A DNA stretch of 6,424 bases from Planctomycetaceae bacterium (lineage in GTDB: Bacteria; Planctomycetota; Planctomycetia; Pirellulales; UBA1268), in contig NZNR01000041.1 of NCBI GenBank assembly GCA_002694955.1, positions 25,085 through 31,508 of the forward strand, given 5' to 3'. Each line of letters begins with the position of its first letter. Positions within the stretch are counted from its first letter, which is position 1. Below are positions 1-6,312 of this stretch, in pieces. The position numbers and the translations under genes were made by a program. Below the pieces are notes generated by a model. It was not told where the DNA came from, did not search any database, and was given only the letters and a program-made list of their open reading frames with translations.

Positions 1-876
1 CTCAAACCACGTGAAAATTTGCATGTAAACAAGTGGTGGATGTGTGACGAGGGCCGTTATGGATGGCACCATCTGCATGATGCGACAAGAATCATTGAAG
101 TAAGTAAATGCGATACCGAAGACGTTCAGACCGTTGAATGGGCAGACGTTGTGCGTCAACTTCCTCAAGAACTCAGCAGCGCAGGACGATTGGGTGTTGC
201 TGTTTCGCCAATGCTTACTGTCGAAGAAGCCTGGATGCTGTGTTCAGTTGCAAGGACGATTGATCCGGACGCATACCTTGCAGTTGGTCATGTACCATCA
301 AATGGTGATGATGAAACCTTTCCGGGAGGATTCACCATTCGTGGTGAGAAAGCCCCAAACCGTGTTGGTGTTGAGATGGTTCTTGGCATGTTCGGTGCTG
401 TTTCAGAAAATGGAACTGTTCCCGGTTGGAATGACTTCCTCGAAAAAGTGCAAGCACGAACGATCCAATCGGCGTGGGTTACGGCTGGTTACCCAACCCC
501 CGAAGCATCGTGGTGCGACGAGAGTGTGGCGGCTACTTTTGATAACGTCAGCTGTCTTGTTGTTGAAGACTTATTTAAATCTCCACTTTTTAAGAGAGCT
601 ACGTGGAGATTGCCTGCGGTCGGCTTCGCTGAACGAAGTGGGACATGGGTTAACTGCGGTCATCGCGCACAAACATTCGAACAAGCAATTCGTCCACCAG
701 CTGGTGTCTGGCCCGAAGGCCGATTCTTTTGGAACCTCCTGGGGCGAGAGGGGTTGTATGACCCAGAGAGCATTCGAAAGCACATTGCTGAAAGTTCTGC
801 TAGCTTTGCTGTTTTATCAGGTGACATGCCCGCTGTCGGCCTCGATCTTAGGTTACAACAGGTGGCAGTCACCTAA
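1..876 (+). CDS. nuoG: NADH-quinone oxidoreductase subunit G, C-terminal part (5' end outside window)
   Basis: This is the 3' part of the gene for the large Fe-S subunit of the complex I peripheral arm, which relays electrons from NADH toward the quinone site. The frame is open back to base 1, so the true start lies upstream; the first in-frame start-like codon (TTG at 19) is not a credible start. Seen: VNKWWMCDEGRYGW at codons 9-22, matching the VNxxxxCDxGRFG element at the end of the Fe4S part of the NuoG/molybdopterin-oxidoreductase domain, with the cysteine at codon 15. Near the end, codons 204-218 read LPAVGFAERSGTWVN, followed by HR.Q and AIRPP; this matches the family pattern LP...E..GT..N...R.Q. 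Only about 270 codons follow the CDEGR element, so the molybdopterin-like domain is much shorter than in E. coli NuoG (about 900 residues in all). The TAA stop at 874-876 is 51 bases before nuoH. Identity is firm from motifs and neighbours. Confidence 0.88.
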   Translation, partial: LKPRENLHVNKWWMCDEGRYGWHHLHDATRIIEVSKCDTEDVQTVEWADVVRQLPQELSSAGRLGVAVSPMLTVEEAWMLCSVARTIDPDAYLAVGHVPSNGDDETFPGGFTIRGEKAPNRVGVEMVLGMFGAVSENGTVPGWNDFLEKVQARTIQSAWVTAGYPTPEASWCDESVAATFDNVSCLVVEDLFKSPLFKRATWRLPAVGFAERSGTWVNCGHRAQTFEQAIRPPAGVWPEGRFFWNLLGREGLYDPESIRKHIAESSASFAVLSGDMPAVGLDLRLQQVAVT

Positions 877-927
877 ACCAACAACAACCAGAATGGCTTG
901 CACCACTTCCTCCTAATCAAATACTCA
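877..927 (+). other. nuoG-nuoH intergenic gap with pyrimidine tract
   Basis: This 51-base gap has no purine-rich ribosome site. It holds a CAA-rich stretch (878-889) and a nine-base pyrimidine run, CTTCCTCCT at 906-914, ending 13 bases before the nuoH ATG. A small inverted repeat (AGGTG/CACCT, 860-874) sits at the nuoG stop but has no T-run after it, so I do not call a terminator. Confidence 0.45.
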
Positions 928-2229
928 ATGACCGGACTCCTTCCATCTCCTGAAACAATCGCTGCACTTGTAAAGATTGCTCTGCTTGTTGGTGGCCTCA
1001 TGACAGCTGCTGCCTACCTGGTCCTTGTTGAACGATGGGTTGCGGCCTGGGTTCAGGACCGACGAGGGCCAAATCGTGTCGGCATTCCATTTACAAAAAT
1101 TCGTCTGTTTGGGTTGGGGCAGCCTCTGGCAGACGGCCTGAAAATCATTTTCAAGGAAGACTTCACTCCCAGGCATGTCGACAAAGTGCTTTATAATGCT
1201 GCACCCTTGGCATTACTCACTGCCTCGTTGGCTATCTTTGCTGCTATCCCTTTCGGGAGTGTTCTACCACCGCTCAATATTCCCGGACTTCCGGATCCTG
1301 TTCCGTTCCTTGTTGCGCCTGGATTGGATGTTGGTGTTCTTTGGGTTTTTGCACTCTCGAGTATCGCAGTCTACGGCGTACTCCTTGGAGGGTGGGCGAG
1401 TAATAACAAATATGGTTTCTTAGGTGGATTAAGAAGTAGTGCTCAACTAGTCGCGTATGAGATTCCGCTTGGGCTAGGTTTACTTGGGGTTGTTCTTGCA
1501 GCGGGCTCTTTGCAACTCGACTTCATTATGAACAAACAGGCAGAAACTGGTATCTGGTATGCCTTTGCCCAGCCACTGGGATTTGTCGTCTTCCTCATTG
1601 CAAGTTTTGCTGAAGCTGCTCGCTTGCCCTTTGACCTTCCCGAAGCTGAACAGGAATTAGTAGGTGGCTACCACACAGAGTACGCCGGAATTAAACTTCT
1701 TCTTTTTTTGGTCTCTGAGTTTCTCCATATGGTCACAGCTGCTTTTCTCATTGTGATCATGTTTTTGGGAGGATGGCACTTTTGGGGAATCACTGGAAGC
1801 GCTCAAGAAGTCACTTGGATCGGTGCTTTTTTGAGATTTGGTGTGCTGTCTGCCAAAATTTTTGCTGTAATACTCTTTTTTATGGTTGTCCGCTGGAGTT
1901 GGCCCCGCTTCCGCTTTGATCAGCTGATGAATCTTGCATGGAAAGTCATGTTGCCCCTTGGGCTACTGAACCTTGTTGTTGTTGCAACGATTGAAGAATT
2001 CCGGCCCGTGCTCCAGTCGACACTTGGAAATAGTCTGACAAATGGTATCGCCGTAGCGGGCCCATGGATTTTCTTTATCGGAGGACTGGTCTGTGCTGGC
2101 TTACTCTCTCCTTCAGCTACCGACAATCGCCCGATTCGTACCAGTGATCCTTTTGACCAAGAGCGACATCTGAAACAAGATCGACCCGTGAAGAACTCAT
2201 CTCCTGAAATTAGTAGAGGCCTAGCATGA
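928..2229 (+). CDS. nuoH: NADH-quinone oxidoreductase subunit H
   Basis: This is the membrane subunit that joins the peripheral and membrane arms of complex I and forms much of the quinone-binding cavity. The 433-residue product has about eight hydrophobic helices. Signature stretches are ERWVAAWVQDRRGPNRVG (residues 35-52), KEDFTPRHVDKVL (76-88), NNKYGFLGGLRSSAQLVAYE (159-178), ARLPFDLPEAEQELVGGYHT (231-250) and RWSWPRFRFDQLM (322-334), all hallmarks of NuoH with the acidic loop residues present. I chose ATG at 928 because the protein then begins like family members. An in-frame TTG at 898 would add ten residues with no better ribosome site. No Shine-Dalgarno sequence is visible; a pyrimidine run lies at 906-914. 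Residues 113-133 form a proline-rich inter-helix loop, and the last ~37 residues (397-433) are a hydrophilic tail. The stop overlaps the nuoI start (ATGA). Confidence 0.96.
   Translation: MTGLLPSPETIAALVKIALLVGGLMTAAAYLVLVERWVAAWVQDRRGPNRVGIPFTKIRLFGLGQPLADGLKIIFKEDFTPRHVDKVLYNAAPLALLTASLAIFAAIPFGSVLPPLNIPGLPDPVPFLVAPGLDVGVLWVFALSSIAVYGVLLGGWASNNKYGFLGGLRSSAQLVAYEIPLGLGLLGVVLAAGSLQLDFIMNKQAETGIWYAFAQPLGFVVFLIASFAEAARLPFDLPEAEQELVGGYHTEYAGIKLLLFLVSEFLHMVTAAFLIVIMFLGGWHFWGITGSAQEVTWIGAFLRFGVLSAKIFAVILFFMVVRWSWPRFRFDQLMNLAWKVMLPLGLLNLVVVATIEEFRPVLQSTLGNSLTNGIAVAGPWIFFIGGLVCAGLLSPSATDNRPIRTSDPFDQERHLKQDRPVKNSSPEISRGLA
2216..2219 (+). promoter_or_regulatory. Weak ribosome binding site for nuoI
   Basis: GAGG lies inside the last codons of nuoH, six bases before the nuoI ATG. 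It is a partial Shine-Dalgarno match. With the ATGA stop/start overlap it suggests that nuoI is translated by ribosomes finishing nuoH. Confidence 0.5.
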
Positions 2230-2759
2230 AACCATCTGATCCGGGAATAACATGGATTGATGAAAAGCCACTCGGTCTTGCAGAGCGACTTTACATCCCA
2301 CTTTTTGTTCAAGGTCTTGCTACAACAAGCCGTCACTTGGTGAGCAAAAAGAACACTGTAAACTATCCGGAACAACGTCCCGATATTGGAAATCCTCTCA
2401 TCTATCGAGGCGTTCATCGACTCAACCGTGATGAGAATGATCGCGTAAAGTGCGTCGCCTGCTTTCTCTGTGCCACGGCATGCCCTGCCCGCTGCATCGA
2501 TATCGTCGCGACAGAAAGTCCTTGGGAAGATCGAGAAAAATATCCTGAGAGTTTCCAGATTGATGAACTCCGCTGTATTTTTTGTGGCATGTGTGAAGAA
2601 GCATGTCCCGTTGATGCTATCGAGCTTACAAGTCTTTTCGACCTCACGGGAAAGAGTCGAGAAGAAATGATCTTTGATAAAGAAAAGCTTCTGAGCGTCT
2701 ATGACATGACAAAAGATGCTGAACCAATGAAGTCAGCTGACTTGGGGGGAACATTGTGA
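2226..2759 (+). CDS. nuoI: NADH-quinone oxidoreductase subunit I (two 4Fe-4S ferredoxin-type)
   Basis: This hydrophilic 177-residue subunit of the connecting module carries clusters N6a and N6b, which pass electrons from NuoG to cluster N2 (NuoB) near quinone. Two ferredoxin motifs are complete: C76-x2-C79-x2-C82-x3-C86-P and C117-x2-C120-x2-C123-x3-C127-P. From family knowledge, each cluster uses three cysteines of one motif and the last cysteine of the other. C90 just after the first motif is an extra cysteine. The N-terminal part (residues 18-43) includes the amphipathic GLAERLYIPLFVQGL type segment that rests on the membrane arm, followed by YPEQRP (47-52) and YRGVHRLNRDE (60-70), which are typical of NuoI. 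The C-terminal SREEMIFDKEKLL (144-156) is also family-like. The start ATG overlaps the nuoH stop, with a weak GAGG site at 2216-2219 six bases upstream. Length is normal for bacterial NuoI. Confidence 0.97.
   Translation: MKPSDPGITWIDEKPLGLAERLYIPLFVQGLATTSRHLVSKKNTVNYPEQRPDIGNPLIYRGVHRLNRDENDRVKCVACFLCATACPARCIDIVATESPWEDREKYPESFQIDELRCIFCGMCEEACPVDAIELTSLFDLTGKSREEMIFDKEKLLSVYDMTKDAEPMKSADLGGTL
2744..2750 (+). promoter_or_regulatory. Ribosome binding site for nuoJ
   Basis: GGGGGGA ends five bases before the GTG start of nuoJ. This purine run, together with the GTGA overlap with the nuoI stop, decides the nuoJ start and supports the N-terminal extension as truly translated. A strong site may compensate for the weaker GTG start codon. 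Confidence 0.65.
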
Positions 2760-3583
2760 CCCTTTTTGTCAGGTTATTTGCCGGAACAGGAACCCTTGAA
2801 TTTCTTACTCCAGGCATTCTGCTTGCTGCGGCTGTGACATGCCTTGCGGCGAGTCTGTACCTCCTCCTTCCTAAATCAGGTCGGTATGGCAAGACCTCGC
2901 GACGAGTAGGCTGGTGTATTGGACTCATTACGCTCGGACTATTTATTGCCACTGGGCAAAGGCTGGGAAACCTTGGGGAGGAAGCTGTCTTCTTAACAGT
3001 TTCACTTGTTGCGGTTGTCAGCGCAGCAGCAACAATAACCTGCCGCTCCCCTGTCTACGCAGCAATCTGGTTTGCTCTTTGTTTGGCTGGTGTATCGGGC
3101 GTACTGCTTGTTTTAGGCGCCCAGTTTCTTGGCGTTGCGACGATTGTTGTTTATGCAGGTGCTATCTTAGTTATGTTCCTCTTTGTTCTGATGTTAGCTC
3201 AGCCTTCTGGACTCACAACATCAGATCGCATAACCAACGAGCCGATGCTTTCCGCTGTGGCCGGAGCTGTTCTTCTTGGCCTTTTATCTCTTTCAATCGG
3301 TCGCCTATCTGCTGAAGAACCTCTTTGCTGCCGCCCTCCATCCAAGGCTGCTGCGCTTGGCACACAGACGACTGAGACAATACATAATGAAAATTTGGAC
3401 CTTTTGGCATCCGATCAGGTAGCTCGGCTTGGTGGTGAACTTTTCGGCCATCACCTGGTCGCCGTTGAGGCTGTAGGCATTCTTTTACTCGTCGCACTCA
3501 TTGGAGCAATTGCCATTGTTTCAAATGGCCTTGAAGGCAGCCAAGCAGAAACCTCCTCTCTTCAAGAAGGGAGTCGATCATGA
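2756..3583 (+). CDS. nuoJ: NADH-quinone oxidoreductase subunit J, with extended N-terminus
   Basis: This is a membrane-arm subunit next to NuoH, NuoA and NuoK, part of the coupling region between quinone chemistry and proton pumping. The 275-residue product holds the NuoJ core from about residue 78: CRSPVYAAIWFALCLAGVSG (96-115), then GAQFLGVATIVVYAGAILVM (121-140) and FLFVLML, the YAGA helix that forms the pi-bulge in known structures. A last hydrophobic helix lies at 234-254. Most NuoJ proteins are 165-200 residues. Here about 75 residues precede the core and add two probable membrane helices (about 18-38 and 52-68) joined by a basic linker (KSGRYGKTSRR). A polar loop lies at 184-230, with CC at 191-192. 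Start: GTG at 2756, overlapping the nuoI stop (GTGA), five bases after a strong GGGGGGA at 2744-2750. No other plausible start precedes the core. Confidence 0.93.
   Translation: MTLFVRLFAGTGTLEFLTPGILLAAAVTCLAASLYLLLPKSGRYGKTSRRVGWCIGLITLGLFIATGQRLGNLGEEAVFLTVSLVAVVSAAATITCRSPVYAAIWFALCLAGVSGVLLVLGAQFLGVATIVVYAGAILVMFLFVLMLAQPSGLTTSDRITNEPMLSAVAGAVLLGLLSLSIGRLSAEEPLCCRPPSKAAALGTQTTETIHNENLDLLASDQVARLGGELFGHHLVAVEAVGILLLVALIGAIAIVSNGLEGSQAETSSLQEGSRS
3566..3573 (+). promoter_or_regulatory. Ribosome binding site for nuoK
   Basis: GAAGGGAG ends six bases before the nuoK ATG and lies within the last codons of nuoJ. It is a close match to the AAGGAG consensus, and with the ATGA overlap it supports coupled translation of nuoJ and nuoK. 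Confidence 0.65.
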
Positions 3584-4044
3584 CGCCTCTGGTATTACTT
3601 GGAACCTCGCTCGGCCTCCTCCAAAATGGGTTAGTTGTTGGAGCAATTTTATTCAGCCTTGGCCTTGTCGGCATTCTTTCAAGGCGAAACCTGATCGTTA
3701 TGTTTCTTTCTGCCGAGCTGATGCTCCAAGGTATTTCAGTTAGCCTTGTTGCGTGGAGCCGTTATCACGGCGACTTCGGCGGCCACGTTCTGGTCATCTT
3801 TGTACTCTCCGTAGCTGCATGTGAGGCGGCTATCGCTCTTGTCTTTGTCCTACAGGCATTTACTCGAACTGGCCGCCTTGATTCTTCAGCATGGCAAACC
3901 CTCCGAGAAGCCACACTTGCCCGTAGCATCGACCATGAAATCCCATCACTCGACACATCAATGCCCAGTTTCCCACGCCTCACCCCTGCAGGCAGATCAC
4001 CAGAAACTGATGAACAAACTGGGACACAGCGTGAACATGTTTGA
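3580..4044 (+). CDS. nuoK: NADH-quinone oxidoreductase subunit K, with C-terminal extension
   Basis: This is a small three-helix, MrpC-like membrane subunit linking NuoJ to the antiporter-like subunits in the proton path. Seen: RRNLIVMFLSAELMLQG (residues 35-51) and VAACEAAIALVFVLQAF (78-94). E46 and E82 are spaced 36 apart, as are E36 and E72 of E. coli NuoK, the essential membrane glutamates. The usual end of the family (gRLDxxxWxxLRE) falls at about residues 99-111. A further ~43 polar residues follow to residue 154, rich in Ser, Thr, Pro and acidic residues, while typical NuoK is about 100 residues. The start ATG overlaps the nuoJ stop (ATGA), and GAAGGGAG at 3566-3573 lies six bases upstream, a good ribosome site. 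The TGA stop is 30 bases before nuoL and in the same reading frame as nuoL. Confidence 0.95.
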   Translation: MTPLVLLGTSLGLLQNGLVVGAILFSLGLVGILSRRNLIVMFLSAELMLQGISVSLVAWSRYHGDFGGHVLVIFVLSVAACEAAIALVFVLQAFTRTGRLDSSAWQTLREATLARSIDHEIPSLDTSMPSFPRLTPAGRSPETDEQTGTQREHV

Positions 4045-4074
4045 GATACATTCTTCCCTTACAAATTTGTCGAT
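4045..4074 (+). other. nuoK-nuoL intergenic gap with pyrimidine tract
   Basis: This 30-base gap lacks a Shine-Dalgarno sequence. A ten-base pyrimidine run, TTCTTCCCTT at 4051-4060, ends 14 bases before the nuoL ATG. The gap contains no stop codon in the frame shared by nuoK and nuoL other than the nuoK TGA itself. Confidence 0.45.
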
Positions 4075-6312
4075 ATGATTCCGTCTTTTCTTCTTGTACT
4101 CGTTCCATTACTACCCCTTCTTGCGGCTCTTGCCACCGTTATTGGTGGACGAAGACTCGGGCCCCGCGCACACCTACCGGCCGTCGTTGGCATAGCAGCA
4201 GCGGCGGTTGTTGCATTAACTCTTCTCGTTATTACAGCCCGCAGCCGAGGTAGTGCAGAAACGCCTCGCCCTGTTGATATGGTGACTACGCTCTGGCAAT
4301 GGGCAACTATCGAAAATGCATATGCCCCTGCTGATGACTCGCATGCTGCAGTTCCGGGAACGGCTATTGGTGAAGACAAATACAGCGCTCGCCCATTTTC
4401 GATTTCTATCGCTATGCGACTCGACCCGCTCACTGCAACGCTGCTTGTGATTATCACGAGTGTTGGACTTCTTGTGGCCATCTACTCCATAGGGTACATG
4501 CATGACGATCCTGGTTATCCACGATTTTTCGCACTCGTTGCCATGTTTGTTTTCTCAATGTCGATGCTGGTGGCAGCAAGTAATTTTCTCTTAGTCTATG
4601 TGTTCTGGGAGGCCGTAGGCGCGTGTAGTTATCTACTCATTGGCTTCTGGTTTAAAAAACCAGAAGCCGCGAAAGCCGCTAAAAAAGCTTTTCTTGTTAA
4701 TCGAATAGGAGACTTCGGCCTTGCAGTAGGTGTTTTTCTGCTCTGGCTGACTTACGGAACCCTTGATTTCCATGACACTCTTTCTCCTGACGGAACCATT
4801 TTACCTGGCATTCTTGGACAAACTCGGCTTGCCGATGTAAGTGGGTACGTTGGAGGTATCGTTGGCACGGCGATTTGCCTTTTGCTATTACTTGCAGCCT
4901 GTGGCAAAAGTGCCCAACTTCCCCTCCATGTATGGCTACCAGATGCTATGGAGGGCCCGACTCCCGCGAGTGCGCTCATTCATGCTGCAACAATGGTCAC
5001 CGCAGGAGTTTATCTTGTTGCTCGCTGTGCACCCATTTTTATGGCGTGCCCCGGCGCTCTTGTGACAGTATCGATTATAGGTACCACTACTGCGCTTGTT
5101 GCTGCACTTATTGGAACTGTTCAGAACGATCTCAAACGAGTACTTGCTTACTCGACAATCAGCCAACTTGGCTACATGTTTGCGTGTCTGGGCACCGGCA
5201 CACTGCTTGGATTTACTGCCGCAATTTTTCATCTTCTTACCCATGCATTTTTCAAAGCACTTTTGTTCCTTGGTGCTGGCTCTGTCATGCACTCAATGGG
5301 TGGGGTGATTGACATGCGTCGTTTTGGTGGACTTCGAAAACTCATGCCGATAACAGCCACCACCTTTCTTATTGGAAGCCTTGCACTTGCTGGAATCGCG
5401 CCTTTTGCCGGTTTCTTTAGCAAAGATGAAATACTTGCTTCATTGCACTCGAAGGGTTGGCCAGACGTCCACCATAGTGCTGAAAATAACCACCATGCCA
5501 CGATTCCTGTTCTACCTTCAAACCCATCTCAGAGTGGTACAGTCCACGATGTTGGATATCGAGGGGTATCCGAAGGTAACAATCACTCCGACAGCCATCA
5601 GCTACCTGACACGGTTGGACTCGATGCACTAAATCAACCTGCGGTCTGGAAAACTCTTTTCTGGATGGCACTTGTCACGGCGGGCCTTACAGCGTTTTAT
5701 ACTTTCCGAGCTGTTTTCATGACATTTACTGGCCCTCTTCGAGTACCTGATGAAGCCAGTGGACATGCACATGAATCACCTTCCGTCATGACAACACCGC
5801 TTTTGATTCTCGCAATCCCAGCCACACTAATTGGTTTCCTCCTATTTGCAACCGAGGGCCTTGCTCATTTTCTTGCTGCAACCCCATCCTTCACGGCACC
5901 TTCAATCGTCCAGACCGCCACTGCATCTGTTTTTCACTGGGATCTTGCAATCCAAGGCACACTCGCTGCCGCTCTTGGTATTGTCATAGCAGCTGTTGGC
6001 CATCTCGGGCGTCGCAGCGACGGACCTCAACTTGAACGTTGGCTTGGTCCCGTGCGACCCTTCTTAGAACATCGAATGTTTATTGATCAACTATACGCTG
6101 CAGTTATTGTGAGACCTACTGAAGCCATTGCTTTTTTAGCTGCTATTTTCGACAAATCAATTATCGACCGCTCTGTACGATTTTTCGCTCATCTTCCAGT
6201 GGTTCTCGGTGGCGTTGTTCGCCGGCTACAGTCGGGGCTTCTTCAACGATATGCCTTAGCCGGCGTCATTGGTGTCTTGGCTATTATTGTGCTTCTCGCC
6301 TGGAGACTTTGA
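4075..6312 (+). CDS. nuoL: NADH-quinone oxidoreductase subunit L (distal antiporter-like pump)
   Basis: This is the large Mrp-antiporter-like subunit at the far end of the membrane arm. It has a proton channel and, in known structures, a long lateral helix near its C-terminus. The product is 745 residues (E. coli NuoL is 613). Conserved landmarks: VFWEAVGACSYLLIGFW (176-192) with E179; KKAFLVNRIGDFG (203-215); CGKSAQLPLHVWLPDAMEGP (276-295) with K278; SALIHAATMVTAGVYL (299-314) with H303; HLLTHAFFKALLFLGAG (386-402) with H386, H390 and K394; GFFSKDEIL (446-454) with K450. These match the channel residues of E. coli NuoL (E144, K229, K342, K399). Extra length lies in the loop between helices 1 and 2 (about 80-106) and in a histidine-rich loop at about 458-524. 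The ATG at 4075 gives the family-like start (VPLLPLLAAL); no Shine-Dalgarno is visible. A perfect hairpin lies at codons 190-198. Confidence 0.97.
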   Translation: MIPSFLLVLVPLLPLLAALATVIGGRRLGPRAHLPAVVGIAAAAVVALTLLVITARSRGSAETPRPVDMVTTLWQWATIENAYAPADDSHAAVPGTAIGEDKYSARPFSISIAMRLDPLTATLLVIITSVGLLVAIYSIGYMHDDPGYPRFFALVAMFVFSMSMLVAASNFLLVYVFWEAVGACSYLLIGFWFKKPEAAKAAKKAFLVNRIGDFGLAVGVFLLWLTYGTLDFHDTLSPDGTILPGILGQTRLADVSGYVGGIVGTAICLLLLLAACGKSAQLPLHVWLPDAMEGPTPASALIHAATMVTAGVYLVARCAPIFMACPGALVTVSIIGTTTALVAALIGTVQNDLKRVLAYSTISQLGYMFACLGTGTLLGFTAAIFHLLTHAFFKALLFLGAGSVMHSMGGVIDMRRFGGLRKLMPITATTFLIGSLALAGIAPFAGFFSKDEILASLHSKGWPDVHHSAENNHHATIPVLPSNPSQSGTVHDVGYRGVSEGNNHSDSHQLPDTVGLDALNQPAVWKTLFWMALVTAGLTAFYTFRAVFMTFTGPLRVPDEASGHAHESPSVMTTPLLILAIPATLIGFLLFATEGLAHFLAATPSFTAPSIVQTATASVFHWDLAIQGTLAAALGIVIAAVGHLGRRSDGPQLERWLGPVRPFLEHRMFIDQLYAAVIVRPTEAIAFLAAIFDKSIIDRSVRFFAHLPVVLGGVVRRLQSGLLQRYALAGVIGVLAIIVLLAWRL
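4642..4668. repeat. Perfect 12-bp inverted repeat (hairpin) inside nuoL
   Basis: GGCTTCTGGTTT (4642-4653) is the exact reverse complement of AAACCAGAAGCC (4657-4668), with a three-base AAA spacer. In RNA a flanking U-G pair (4641/4669) could extend it to 13 pairs. It encodes NuoL residues 190-198 (GFWFKKPEA), a well-conserved stretch, so protein constraint may explain part of it. No T-run follows on either strand, so it does not resemble a terminator. Confidence 0.8.

Noticed and set aside
848..876. Inverted repeats at the end of nuoG (TTAGGT/ACCTAA and AGGTG/CACCT) as a terminator
   Set aside because: The stems are only 5-6 bp, overlapping and mutually exclusive, and the sequence after them is CAA-rich rather than a T-run. 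The operon continues directly into nuoH.
134..916. A 260-codon open frame on the + strand overlapping nuoG in another frame
   Set aside because: It lies almost wholly over nuoG, has no family motif, an unnatural composition and no ribosome site. The nuoG frame has clear conserved motifs.
898..927. TTG at 898 as the nuoH start
   Set aside because: It would add ten residues that do not resemble the family N-terminus, and there is no Shine-Dalgarno before it. ATG 928 fits better, although neither start has a clear ribosome site.
1920..2417. A 165-codon antisense open frame across the nuoH-nuoI junction
   Set aside because: It is the reverse of two strongly conserved genes, with no recognisable domain or start signal; a shadow of their codon use.
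4651..4660. TTTAAAAAAC as a programmed frameshift site in nuoL
   Set aside because: In the nuoL frame the codons are TTT AAA AAA CCA, so the slippery heptamer is not in the required phase. The alternative frames soon close, and the NuoL protein is intact and conserved on both sides.
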